A stretch of DNA of 64,000 nucleotides from UBA2988 sp965237965. GTDB lineage: Bacteria > Gemmatimonadota > Gemmatimonadetes > Longimicrobiales > Gaopeijiaceae. A program made the position numbers and the translations under genes. The first letter of the stretch is position 1. Every line of letters starts with the position of its first letter. Below, piece by piece: positions 42,296 through 50,511 of the stretch. Location: contig CBDEGT010000002.1 of assembly GCA_965237965.1 (NCBI GenBank), positions 992,001 to 1,056,000 on the forward strand, read 5' to 3'. The notes below the pieces were generated by a model. That model was not told the origin of the DNA and searched no databases. It saw nothing but the letters and a program-made list of their open reading frames with translations.

Positions 42296-43113
42296 CCGAA
42301 GCGGCGCCGACGCTCGGCCCGGTCGCGTTGCGGGTCACCGACCGCGATCTCATCCTCTCCTTCTGGCAAGAGTTGCTCGGGCTGGAGGCGCGCGCGTACC
42401 CCGACGGGATGATCGCGCTCGCACCAGCAGGCGACGATCGCGAGCTCGTGCTGCTCGAGGTCGACGCAGACGCACCTTCCCCACCCGCGGACGCCACCGG
42501 GCTGTACCATGTGGCCCTGCTCCTGCCCGATCGCGCGGCGCTCGCTCGCGCCTTCCGAGGGATCGAGGCTGCGGGAGGGCGACGCTACATGGTCGGTGCG
42601 GCCGACCACCTGGTGAGTGAGGCGCTCTATTACGCTGACCCCGAGGGGAACGGGCTCGAGCTCTACGCGGACCGCTCCCGGAACGAGTGGCGCTGGGAGG
42701 AGGGAGAGCTCGTGATGGGGACCGAGCCGCTCGACCTGAGGGGGTTGCTCGCTAAGGAGCAGGCGGGCGTCGACGAGGGGCCGCCGATCGGACCGGGCAC
42801 CGTGGTCGGGCACGTGCACCTCCAGGTCGCGCGCCTGGAGCGCACCGCTGCGTTCTACCGTGAGCGGTTGGGAATGCGCGTCACAGTGTCGGGCTATCCG
42901 GGCGCGCTCTTTCTCTCCTGGTCCGGCTACCATCATCACCTGGGAATGAACGTCTGGGGCGCGCGCGTACGTGTGCCCCAGCCACCAGGGGCACGTGGGC
43001 TGATCGGCTGGGAGGTGCGCTTTCCGACGGCCGTGGGAGCGAGACTGCCGGGGGATGTGCTGGAGGTAACCGATCCCGACGGCGTGCGCGTGCGCGTGGT
43101 GGGAGCCGAGTGA
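42292..43113 (+). CDS. VOC family (glyoxalase/extradiol dioxygenase-like) protein
   Basis: A protein of about 273 aa with two VOC modules (roughly 10-130 and 160-270). Metal-ligand positions: His in GLYHVALLLPD, Glu in GNGLELYAD, and HVHLQVARLE; the arrangement resembles CatE-type catechol 2,3-dioxygenases. No ATG or GTG precedes the first beta strand: only CTG 42292 (overlapping the upstream TGA as CTGA) or TTG 42328, which would cut into GPVALRVTD. CTG is therefore proposed. The substrate is unknown. Confidence 0.75.
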   Translation: MTEAAPTLGPVALRVTDRDLILSFWQELLGLEARAYPDGMIALAPAGDDRELVLLEVDADAPSPPADATGLYHVALLLPDRAALARAFRGIEAAGGRRYMVGAADHLVSEALYYADPEGNGLELYADRSRNEWRWEEGELVMGTEPLDLRGLLAKEQAGVDEGPPIGPGTVVGHVHLQVARLERTAAFYRERLGMRVTVSGYPGALFLSWSGYHHHLGMNVWGARVRVPQPPGARGLIGWEVRFPTAVGARLPGDVLEVTDPDGVRVRVVGAE

Positions 43114-43652
43114 TCCCAGCGCCCGGCACGACGCGGAGCGCCCGGCGTGTACGTTAGCGCCAGCATCATGAACCTGGGGCGCAGGACGTCGATCCGGATC
43201 CAGCGGAACTCGAGGTGCATGTCGAGTGGCCCCGCCTGCCCGCGGAAACCGGCCAGGAACGTGGAGCCCCACTTGGTCTCCCGTTCGCTCTCGTCCGGGT
43301 AGATGGAGTTCAACGCCGTGGTTCCGCCCCCGAGGTAGAGACCGCCCCGCATCTGGTACGTGATGTCTACCGTGCCCTGCCGCTCGGTAAGCCGGTCGTA
43401 GAAGACCAGGTCCCCACCCGCGGTGAGCGCGAGCGGGAGGCTCGGGATCGGCACCGGGAAGCGCACCAGGGCGCCGATCGAAGGAACGGAATTGCGGTAG
43501 TCCCACCCGGCGCGCACGCCGATCGAGGGGACCCAGCGCGAGCCGGCTTCTTGGAGGATGGGAGGACGAACCTGCGCGGCGAGCGGGGTCGCGAACCCAG
43601 CGCACGCCACTGCAAAGCCCGACAGGACACGGGCGAGATGCGCTGCTCTCAC
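42936..43652 (-). CDS. Exported outer-membrane-type protein of unknown function
   Basis: A 238-aa frame with a signal peptide (LARVLSGFAVACAGF...AAQ) and amphipathic beta strands (GSRWVPSIGVRAGWDYRNS, ALVRFPVPIPSLPLALTAGG, HLEFRWIRIDV), like a small beta-barrel. The GTG start overlaps the stop of the ZIP gene (GTGA), so it is the third gene of that operon. Up to LALTYTPG (about 43140) the sequence looks genuine; the last ~65 residues lie over the convergent VOC gene and look like antisense. The original stop may have been lost. Confidence 0.6.
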   Translation of the reverse strand: MRAAHLARVLSGFAVACAGFATPLAAQVRPPILQEAGSRWVPSIGVRAGWDYRNSVPSIGALVRFPVPIPSLPLALTAGGDLVFYDRLTERQGTVDITYQMRGGLYLGGGTTALNSIYPDESERETKWGSTFLAGFRGQAGPLDMHLEFRWIRIDVLRPRFMMLALTYTPGAPRRAGRWDHSAPTTRTRTPSGSVTSSTSPGSLAPTAVGKRTSQPISPRAPGGWGTRTRAPQTFIPR

Positions 43653-44806
43653 ACGGCCACCCAGAGCCCGGTCACGTACATGACCGCCAGGCCCGCGAGT
43701 AGCCCGGCAGCGTTGAGCGGACGGGTCAGCCCTCCCTCGCGGCGAGAGAGCAGCGTTCCCAGGGTCCACACCACCTGGATCACCGCGCCCGCGCCTATGG
43801 CGAGGAACAGCACGGTGGCGACCGGTGAGTAGGAGAGCCCGCCGATCCACGCGCCGAGAATCGTGGGCACCCCGGCGAGTGCCCCCAGCCCGACCAGGAG
43901 CGAGAGCCGCACAGGCGTACGCGCGAGGGGGGTCACGATTCCGACTCCTTCGGTGGTGTTGTGCAGGAGGAACCCGATCACCAGCGTGGATCCGAGCGCG
44001 AGTTCGCCGGCTGCGTAGGCTGAGCCGATCGCCAGCCCCTCGCCGAGGTTGTGCAGCCCGATGCCGAGCGCGATCAGTGACGCGGTACGGAGGGCTTCGT
44101 TCGCCGCGTTAGGCCCGCGCAGTCGTCCCACGCTCTCGATCAGGAGCGGTGCGCCGATCACTCCCATGGTGATCAGCCCAATCCCCTGAAACGCGGAAGC
44201 AATCGTACCACTCATCTCGATCGCCTCCGCCAGTGCATCGACCCCGAGGAACACGAGAAGCCCCATGGTGAGGCTCAGGAAGAAGTCCGTCCAGTGCCGG
44301 GGCACTCCGCGCAGGAATGGAAGCCAGAGCAGTCCGAGAAAGACCGGAACGACTCCGACGTAGACGCCCAACAACGCGAACGTCGAAAGGTAGCGGCGGT
44401 CGGCGCGGGGCGATTCGGTCGCGACCGGGACTTCGCGCGTGAACGTGAGGCCGCTCGAGGTAACCAGCCCGACCACCACGGGCTCGCCGCGCACCCACGG
44501 GTAAGGAATGTCGATCCTGGCGTCGTCCAGCCGCGCGAGCGTCGGCCCGCCCTCCATCGTGAACGACCAGTAAGCTTCGTCCACCGTCACCTGCGAGATC
44601 GTGACCGGCTCGGGACCGCCGTTGACGACGTGAACGACCAGCCGTCCGGGCTCCGGAAACATGATCCGCTCGAACGTTAGCTCCTCGACCGGCGGGAATG
44701 CCGCCCTGAAAACGCCGAGCGGTCCTACTCTGAGAAAGAGTGCGAGCAGCCCGCCCAGAAGGAGGAGTGGCAGCAGACCTTTGAGCCAAAGCGGGAAGTC
44801 ACGCAA
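43649..44806 (-). CDS. ZIP family metal transporter with N-terminal extracytoplasmic domain
   Basis: A 385-aa membrane protein. An N-terminal anchor helix (6-28) is followed by a ~110-residue beta-rich domain (LTFERIMFPEPGRLVVHVVNGG...), then eight ZIP helices. TM4/TM5 metal-site motifs are LHNLGEGLAIGSA and LLHNTTEGVGI. ZIP proteins move Zn, Fe or Mn toward the cytoplasm. The TTG start at 44806 has GGAGG 6 nt upstream, inside the multicopper oxidase gene. The upstream DtxR/IdeR-like box suggests Fe or Mn as the substrate (inference). Confidence 0.85.
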   Translation of the reverse strand: MRDFPLWLKGLLPLLLLGGLLALFLRVGPLGVFRAAFPPVEELTFERIMFPEPGRLVVHVVNGGPEPVTISQVTVDEAYWSFTMEGGPTLARLDDARIDIPYPWVRGEPVVVGLVTSSGLTFTREVPVATESPRADRRYLSTFALLGVYVGVVPVFLGLLWLPFLRGVPRHWTDFFLSLTMGLLVFLGVDALAEAIEMSGTIASAFQGIGLITMGVIGAPLLIESVGRLRGPNAANEALRTASLIALGIGLHNLGEGLAIGSAYAAGELALGSTLVIGFLLHNTTEGVGIVTPLARTPVRLSLLVGLGALAGVPTILGAWIGGLSYSPVATVLFLAIGAGAVIQVVWTLGTLLSRREGGLTRPLNAAGLLAGLAVMYVTGLWVAV

Positions 44807-45845
44807 CCGTGCCTCCGGTCACATCGAACAATCCCATCCAACCGAGCTCGGCGAACTCGCTCTGGTGCGCGTGGAACATGAAGAGCCCGGGATGCTCGAA
44901 AGAGAACTCCATCACGCCGCGCTCGCCCTGGCAGAGCATGACGTTGTCGGTATAGTCGTAGTGGTCCGGGCGCGTGCCGGTTCGCCAGAACTTGAAGAAG
45001 TTGCCGTGCAAGTGGAACGAGTTGATGAGGTCGAACTCAGTCATGTTGACCAGGTAGAGCCGTACCAGCTCGCCCACCTCCAGCCGGATTGGATTGCGCT
45101 GGTAGTGGAAGGCCACCGTGTTGGCCGCGTAGACCTCGTTTTCGCCGTCGAAGTTCGTATCGAAGCCGTTCATCACCATCACCAGCTCGCGGGCGGGTGG
45201 TAGAGCCGGCTCTCGCGGATCGATGATGAACGTGCCGTACAGGCCCTTGTGGATGTGCCGCTTGAGGGGGGCCGCGTGACAGTGATAGAGCTGGACGCCC
45301 GCCGGCTTCGCGTCGAATTCGTAGACGAAGCTTCCCCCCGGTTCCACGATCTCGAACACTCCGTCCATGTTGCCGGCATGGATGCCGTGGAAGTGGATCG
45401 TGTGGGGGTGGCTGCCAGAGTTCATGAAGGTGATGCGCAGGAGATCGCCCTCGGTGCAGCGCAGGGTCGGACCCGGCACCGAGCCGTTGTAGGTCCAGGC
45501 GTCGAAGTGCACGCCCGGGGCCACCTCGATGGTGCGGTCGAGCGCCGTAACGCGGTACTCGCGCAGGGTGCGCCCATCCGGAAGCGTGGAAGACACGCCC
45601 CAGTCGAACTGCTCGAGGAACGCCGAGGGATCGAACAGGGACGTATCCACGTCGCCGCCCCCGGTGCCCATGGCGTGAACGTGCTGCCGCCCCACGTCTC
45701 CGACGTGCGTGTCCTGGGCGGCTGCCGCGCCGGGCCGCGCGAGGGCGGTCGCACCTCCGGCAGCCGCGAATCCCATCGCGCCCGCCGCTCCCGCCCGGAG
45801 TAGGTCCCGGCGCGAAATCTCTCCTACGCCATCCCGTTCGGACAC
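44799..45845 (-). CDS. Two-domain multicopper oxidase
   Basis: A 348-aa Tat-exported (ISRRDLLRAGAAGAM) cupredoxin protein. Domain 1 has HTIHFHGIHAGNMDG and YHCHAAPLKRHIHKGLYG, supplying T1/T2/T3 copper ligands; domain 2 has FHLHGNFFKFW and FMFHAHQSEFAELGWMG. The layout resembles two-domain MCO / nitrite-reductase-like enzymes. It is the first gene of an operon with the ZIP transporter; a ferroxidase-type role at the envelope is inferred from the shared metal-responsive operator. Confidence 0.87.
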   Translation of the reverse strand: MSERDGVGEISRRDLLRAGAAGAMGFAAAGGATALARPGAAAAQDTHVGDVGRQHVHAMGTGGGDVDTSLFDPSAFLEQFDWGVSSTLPDGRTLREYRVTALDRTIEVAPGVHFDAWTYNGSVPGPTLRCTEGDLLRITFMNSGSHPHTIHFHGIHAGNMDGVFEIVEPGGSFVYEFDAKPAGVQLYHCHAAPLKRHIHKGLYGTFIIDPREPALPPARELVMVMNGFDTNFDGENEVYAANTVAFHYQRNPIRLEVGELVRLYLVNMTEFDLINSFHLHGNFFKFWRTGTRPDHYDYTDNVMLCQGERGVMEFSFEHPGLFMFHAHQSEFAELGWMGLFDVTGGTVA

Positions 45846-45876
45846 CGGCCCCCCGACGTTTTTAGCTTCCAGATTC

Positions 45877-45890
45877 TTAGGACAGCCTAA
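45877..45890. promoter_or_regulatory. DtxR/IdeR-like palindrome upstream of the MCO-ZIP operon
   Basis: TTAGGACAGCCTAA is a perfect TTAGG-N4-CCTAA inverted repeat, 32 bp upstream of the multicopper oxidase start. It fits the core of the DtxR/IdeR/MntR iron-box consensus TTAGGTTAGSCTAACCTAA. A metal-loaded repressor would block the promoter of this operon; no such regulator gene is in the window. Confidence 0.65.
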
Positions 45891-45898
45891 ATTTCGTC

Positions 45899-45912
45899 GG
45901 GGGGGGGGGGGG
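45899..45912. repeat. Mononucleotide tract, G14
   Basis: Fourteen consecutive G, 8 bp beyond the palindrome, in the space between the MCO operon and the LuxR-type gene. Tracts of this length vary by slippage and could change promoter spacing; they are also prone to sequencing error. Confidence 0.9.
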
Positions 45913-45957
45913 AAGTCAAGGAAGGGAGGAACCGGGAGAGGACGTCCCCGTGGAGAG

Positions 45958-46459
45958 CTAGATCTCCTTGAGGAGGCCGACGCGGAGGGCGAACCGGACC
46001 AGCTCGGAGCGGTGGTTGAGGCCGAGCTTCTCCATGATCCGGGCGCGGTAGGTGTCGACCGTCTTGGGCGAGATGAAGAGCTTCTTCCCGATTTCGCGCG
46101 AGCTGAAGCCCTCGGCTGTGAGGGCCAGTACCTCCTGTTCGCGGGAGCTGAGGTCTTTGACTCCGGCCTCCGGGCTCGTGTTGCCCTTCTTGTACTGCTG
46201 GAGGAGGAGGCGGGTCACCTTGGGGGGGAGGAAGACCTCACCGCGCGACACGACCTTGATCGCCTGGACGAGATCCTTGTCGGCGCTGGTCTTGGTCAGA
46301 TAGCCGCTCGCTCCTGCCTCGACGACAGGGACCAGGTACTCCTCCTCCGCATGTTTCTCCCACGACCTCGAACTGGGCCTCGTGCTCGAGCAGCGCCTTC
46401 ATGCCGGCGCGAAACAGAGCGTGGTCATCGGCCAGCAGCATTCGGATGCGCCTCGTCAT
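45958..46459 (-). pseudogene. LuxR-type response regulator with internal deletion in the receiver
   Basis: From ATG 46459 the protein reads RIRMLLADDHALFRAGMKALL and FEVVGE, a NarL/FixJ receiver. At about 46354 the frame shifts and continues as HAEEEYLVPVVEAGASGYLTKTS, then the HTH domain LSSREQEVLALTAEGFSSREIGKKLFISPKTVDTYRARIM (split here for length: the HTH core is LTAEGFSSREIGKKL). About 50 residues are missing, including the phospho-Asp strand. The HTH could still be made alone from a start near 46251 (97 aa). Confidence 0.8.
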
Positions 46460-46709
46460 TCCCGCTTTCGCTCGCCTGTTTTCTTGTCCGGGTCTCTGGA
46501 GCGCTATCCCGTGGACCCTGCCGATGAGGGCGGGAGTGGGAGAATGCCCGACCACCGTGGGCCTCTTTTCCCCGCAGAGGTCTGTCGGAAGACCCCTCTT
46601 AAGGTAGGGCTGCCGCGGCCTGAGGGCCTGCGCCGGCGACCAGGGGTCCGGAACCGATCCTTCCCTTGCCTGGTAGCACGCTCCCGTCGAGTCGCAAGGA
46701 CGTTGCCTC

Positions 46710-47657
46710 TTGCGACGGGTTCCGCCGCCATACGCAGACGAGGGTTGTTTGGACGAGTCGACGATCGCCCAACGGGGGGCCGATACGGAATCCGGCCCTG
46801 CGGGCACCGGGCCGCACGCCTCCCGGGTCCGGGGTCAGTATCGACGGCCGATCGGGGTTTTCGACTCCGGTCTGGGTGGCCTCACGGTGGTGAAGGAGCT
46901 GGTCGATCGGCTTCCGCACGAGTCGATCCACTACTTCGGCGATACCGCACGCGTCCCCTACGGCACCAAGTCTCCCGAGACGATCCTCCGCTTCTCTCGC
47001 GAGGCCGTCCACTTCCTACTCTCCCAAGACGTCAAGATGATCGTGGTGGCGTGCAACACCGCGAGCGCCCACACCCTGGACGTGCTCGCCGGCGAGACGC
47101 CGGTGCCGGTCGCGGGCGTGATCGAGGCGGGCGCGCGGGCCGCGCATCACGCGAGCGAGAGTGGCCGCATCGGCGTGATCGGTACGGCCGGAACGATCGC
47201 GTCCGGTGCCTACGACCGCGCCGTGCGTGCGCTGCGGCCCGCGGTCGAAGTGCACGCGCAGGCCTGCCCGATGTTCGTTCCGCTGGTCGAGGAGGGTATG
47301 GCGGACCACGAGGCGGCGCGGCTTATCGCCCACGGCTATCTGGCGCCGCTACGCAACTTCGACATCGACACGCTCGTGCTCGGCTGCACGCACTATCCGG
47401 CCATGCGCCGCATGATCGGCGAGGTAATGGGCCCGGCCGTCCGGCTGATCGACTCTGCCGAGGAGACCGCGCTCGACGTGGCGCGCATTCTTCGTGAGCG
47501 CGATCTAATGGCACCGTTCGATCAGCAACCGGTACGCAGGTTCACGGTCAGCGACCTACCCCTCCGCTTCAGGCGAGTTGGCCGCCTGTTCGTAGGCGAA
47601 ATGATCGACGCCGTCGAGCAGGTGGAGGTGGAAGGCAACATTCCAACGGTCCGATAA
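46710..47657 (+). CDS. murI: Glutamate racemase
   Basis: A ~315-aa (or 302-aa) cofactor-independent racemase supplying D-Glu for peptidoglycan. Motifs: IGVFDSGLGGLTVVKEL (catalytic Asp region), YFGDTARVPYGTKS, VACNTASAHTLD with the first catalytic Cys, and LVLGCTHYPAM with the second. The start is uncertain: TTG 46710 has AAGGA 9 nt upstream; TTG 46749 has GAGGG 4 nt upstream. Both precede a 35-50-residue polar extension before the fold begins. Confidence 0.92.
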   Translation: MRRVPPPYADEGCLDESTIAQRGADTESGPAGTGPHASRVRGQYRRPIGVFDSGLGGLTVVKELVDRLPHESIHYFGDTARVPYGTKSPETILRFSREAVHFLLSQDVKMIVVACNTASAHTLDVLAGETPVPVAGVIEAGARAAHHASESGRIGVIGTAGTIASGAYDRAVRALRPAVEVHAQACPMFVPLVEEGMADHEAARLIAHGYLAPLRNFDIDTLVLGCTHYPAMRRMIGEVMGPAVRLIDSAEETALDVARILRERDLMAPFDQQPVRRFTVSDLPLRFRRVGRLFVGEMIDAVEQVEVEGNIPTVR

Positions 47658-47667
47658 CGGTACTGTC

Positions 47668-48168
47668 ATGGCCCAGAATAATTCGTTCGACGTGACCACG
47701 GGTGTCGACCTCCAGGAGATCGACAACGCGGTGAATCAGGCGATCAAAGAGATCCAACAGCGGTACGACTTCAAGGGCACGAAGTGCACGATCGAGCTGG
47801 ACCGGAAGGAGGCCGCGATAAAGTTGGATGCGGACGACGAGTACAAGCTGAAGGCCGTTCAGCAGGTACTGCGTGAGAAGCTCACACGGCGAAGCGTGCC
47901 CCTCAAGAATCTGGACGAGGGGCCGGTAGAAGCGGGGAGCATGGGACGGGCCCGACAGCGGATCGGGCTCAAGCAGGGCATCGATCAAGAAACCGCCAAG
48001 AAGATCTCGAAGGACGTGCGGGACCAGGGCTTCAAGAAGGTCCAGGTCCAGATCCAGGGGGACGAACTCCGCGTACTCAGCCCGTCCCGCGACACGCTCC
48101 AGGAAGTGATCACCTTTCTGAAATCGAAGGACTTCGGCGTACACCTGAGCTTCGGCAACTACCGCTAG
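47668..48168 (+). CDS. YajQ family nucleotide-binding protein
   Basis: A 166-aa protein of the YajQ/UPF0234 family with two ferredoxin-like domains. NSFDVTTGVDLQEIDNAVNQA, IQQRYDFKGT, RQRIGLKQGIDQETAKKI and DFGVHLSFGNYR are diagnostic. Some members bind cyclic di-GMP. ATG 47668 is 10 bp after murI, so the two are probably co-transcribed. Confidence 0.93.
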   Translation: MAQNNSFDVTTGVDLQEIDNAVNQAIKEIQQRYDFKGTKCTIELDRKEAAIKLDADDEYKLKAVQQVLREKLTRRSVPLKNLDEGPVEAGSMGRARQRIGLKQGIDQETAKKISKDVRDQGFKKVQVQIQGDELRVLSPSRDTLQEVITFLKSKDFGVHLSFGNYR

Positions 48169-48185
48169 CTCTCGACGGTCGTCCG

Positions 48186-48533
48186 ATGGAAGTGCAGATC
48201 TTCGGCACGCGAGGATGCGCGGACACCCGCAAGGCGCTCCGTTTCTTCAGCGAGCGTCGTATCCGGACCCACTTCGTCGACCTCAAGGTGCGCGCTGCCT
48301 CGCGCGGAGAGCTCAAGCGGTTCGCACAGAAGTACGGGGTGGAAGCCCTGATCGACCGGGGCTCGAAACGCCTCGAGGCGCTCGGCCTCCATCAGGCGAG
48401 CTACGGCGATGACCGGTGGCTCGGGATCCTCGAGGGAGAGCCCCTTCTCCTGCGCACGCCACTGGTGCGCGGAGGTAAGCACCTCTCGCTCGGGCTCGAC
48501 GAGGAAGCGTGGCGCCGCTGGACGACGGTGTGA
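48186..48533 (+). CDS. ArsC/Spx-like thioredoxin-fold protein
   Basis: A 115-aa ArsC-family protein. IFGTRGCADTRKALRFF has one Cys (Cys11) where classical ArsC or glutaredoxins have CxxC or CxxS; FAQKYGVEALIDRGSKR and LLRTPLVRGGKHLSLGLDEEAW follow the family pattern. It is probably a thiol-disulfide or YffB-type protein rather than a true arsenate reductase. It lies 17 bp after the yajQ-like gene. Confidence 0.8.
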   Translation: MEVQIFGTRGCADTRKALRFFSERRIRTHFVDLKVRAASRGELKRFAQKYGVEALIDRGSKRLEALGLHQASYGDDRWLGILEGEPLLLRTPLVRGGKHLSLGLDEEAWRRWTTV

Positions 48534-48546
48534 CCTTCGCGGCTCG

Positions 48547-50511
48547 TCAGAATCCGACCTCGCCCGCCACCTCCAGCCCCGAGAGCAGGCGCGCGCAGCT
48601 TCCCGGCTGGGTACGTGTGCCGAGCGTGAGGCCGACCAAGCGCGCGAGCCCTCCCGGAGATTGCGCCTCGTCGATGCTTCCGCCGGTGCCGGTGCTCGCC
48701 AGATCGAACAGCGCAGCCTCACCAGGTACGCGCACCAGCGCCTCTTCGGCGCGCTCCATCCATTCGTCGTAGGTGGCGTCCGGACCGAACACCGTCTTCT
48801 GCAGGTTGATGCAGGGAGCGAGCATGTTGAAGGTGGCGAGGTACTCCCAGCGCAGGCCGCGGAGGGCATCGGTTCGTTCGACCAGATCGGGAATGCCGCG
48901 CAGCAGCGTGTGGATGTCCTGCTCGGTGTTACCGACGCGCGCCAGCCGCGCTGCCTCCCCCGCCGACTCGCGCGCGGAGCGCAGTTGCTCGCTTTCCTGC
49001 GCGCGGCCTGTCTTGTCGTGGATCTCCTCGAGCGCGTCGCCGCCCATGTTCACCAGCGCAACGCCCATCAGGTTGTCCACCAAGGTCGCGCCCTCGTCGA
49101 CCAGGAGGAATCCGGCCGAGATCACCTTGCGGACCGCGTGCTCCGCATCGGCGGTCCGACCCTGAGACATCAGCACTGCCGCGCGCGCGATCTGCGCGAG
49201 CCCGGCCGTGCGGAGTGCTGCAAAACGGGGCCATGGGAGCTCGAACATCGACAGGCCGTCACCGAATGGGAGCGTCCACCGTGCGCTCGCCACGTCCGCC
49301 ATCGGCGCGTGCGCCAGCCGCTCGAACTCGGCGTGTGCAGGATGCTCGGCGGCCTGCGCGAGCGACGCGCGTTCCTCGGGAGAGAACGAGGCGAAATCCG
49401 CTGCGATCAGGTCGCGCGCCGCCGTCTCTGAAAAGGGATCGGGAAAGACGTCGGGGTCGGTGAACCAGCTCTCGTCGTAAGGCTGGCGCGGCGGTCGCTC
49501 GCCCGGCTCCGGCCACTGCGTGGGTCCCACGAACACGAGGTTCTGGAGCGCCTCACCCGCCGCCTGCGGTGTCACGTCCGGGTCGGTTTCGAGCCGATGC
49601 GCGCGCAGCACCTCGGCGGCTCCCGCCATCTCCTGCACGGAGACGAACGTCGGAACCGCCGTTTCGGCCAGGATCGGTCCTACGGCGGCCGTGAGCGTGA
49701 GCGTCACCGTGGGTAGGGCGATCACCACGAACAGGACCGCCGTGGCGAGCGCGGCTCGTCGGAGCGAGCGGCCTCCAACCGGCGGGCCGGATCCCCCCGC
49801 TACCTCGCTGCCGGCGGCGGCGAGGCGTCCCTGCCAGCCCCGCATCTCCTCGTGCACGAACGCCTCGCCGCCCGCGTCGACGTGCCACTGCCGGCGGGCC
49901 GAGCCCACCACTAGCGCCTGGCCGGCGAGCAGCACGAGGCCCGGAAGCGCGAGCCCGATCGTCGGAACGAGCGTGAGCGTCCATATTGCCGGTACGCTCA
50001 GCATGCCGCGGGCGGCGAGCAGCACCGCCAGCGCGAAACCGGAAGGGAGCCAGAGCACCGATGCGAGCAGGAAGAACGTGCCTCGCATCCGCGCTCGTAC
50101 GATGCGCTCGCGTGCGGGAGGGTCCAGGCGCGCGAAGTGGCGGCGACCCTGGATAAGGAAGCCGTTGTCGCGTGAGAGGTCGGAGGCGGTCTCCCAGATC
50201 GTGGCCGAGCCGTATCCAGCGTCGGCCGCGCGCGCCGCGTGGCGGAGCAGGAGCACGAGGGACGCGAAACCGAGCAGGGTTACGCTCAGCCCCAGGCCCG
50301 TGAGCGCCATTCCGATCGGCCACTGGCCCTCGAGGGGGCCGAGGCTCCAGAACGGCTGCTCGGCGGCGAGCGCCCAGGCGAGCGGCAGCACGGTGATCGC
50401 ACCACCCACTCCGAGCGCGGCGATCGCTCGCCAGAGCCGACCCTGGATCGTCTCCAGTCCGGGGGGCGGCCAGGATAGGGAAGGGGGGTGCGGAGCATGG
50501 GTGGTGCTCAT
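48547..50511 (-). CDS. Large multi-pass membrane protein of unknown function
   Basis: A 654-aa protein. About five hydrophobic helices are in the first ~300 residues (AIAALGVGGAITVLPLAWALA, GMALTGLGLSVTLLGFASLVLLL, TFFLLASVLWLPSGFALAVLLA, TLTLVPTIGLALPGLVLLA, AALATAVLFVVIALPTVTL). The remaining ~350 residues are soluble and helical, with Cys and a SEL1/TPR-like character (LAQIARAAVLMSQGRTADAEHAVRK). I recognise no family. ATG 50511 begins a plausible N-terminus. It is divergent from a BlaI-type regulator across 338 bp. Confidence 0.6.
   Translation of the reverse strand: MSTTHAPHPPSLSWPPPGLETIQGRLWRAIAALGVGGAITVLPLAWALAAEQPFWSLGPLEGQWPIGMALTGLGLSVTLLGFASLVLLLRHAARAADAGYGSATIWETASDLSRDNGFLIQGRRHFARLDPPARERIVRARMRGTFFLLASVLWLPSGFALAVLLAARGMLSVPAIWTLTLVPTIGLALPGLVLLAGQALVVGSARRQWHVDAGGEAFVHEEMRGWQGRLAAAGSEVAGGSGPPVGGRSLRRAALATAVLFVVIALPTVTLTLTAAVGPILAETAVPTFVSVQEMAGAAEVLRAHRLETDPDVTPQAAGEALQNLVFVGPTQWPEPGERPPRQPYDESWFTDPDVFPDPFSETAARDLIAADFASFSPEERASLAQAAEHPAHAEFERLAHAPMADVASARWTLPFGDGLSMFELPWPRFAALRTAGLAQIARAAVLMSQGRTADAEHAVRKVISAGFLLVDEGATLVDNLMGVALVNMGGDALEEIHDKTGRAQESEQLRSARESAGEAARLARVGNTEQDIHTLLRGIPDLVERTDALRGLRWEYLATFNMLAPCINLQKTVFGPDATYDEWMERAEEALVRVPGEAALFDLASTGTGGSIDEAQSPGGLARLVGLTLGTRTQPGSCARLLSGLEVAGEVGF

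Noticed and set aside
46238..46807. 189-aa minus-strand frame as a separate protein
   Set aside because: Its useful part is the N-terminus of the broken LuxR-type regulator; the rest is out-of-frame sequence.
48186..48533. True arsenate reductase
   Set aside because: No other ars genes, and the single-Cys motif fits Spx/YffB-type proteins as well; kept as ArsC-like only.
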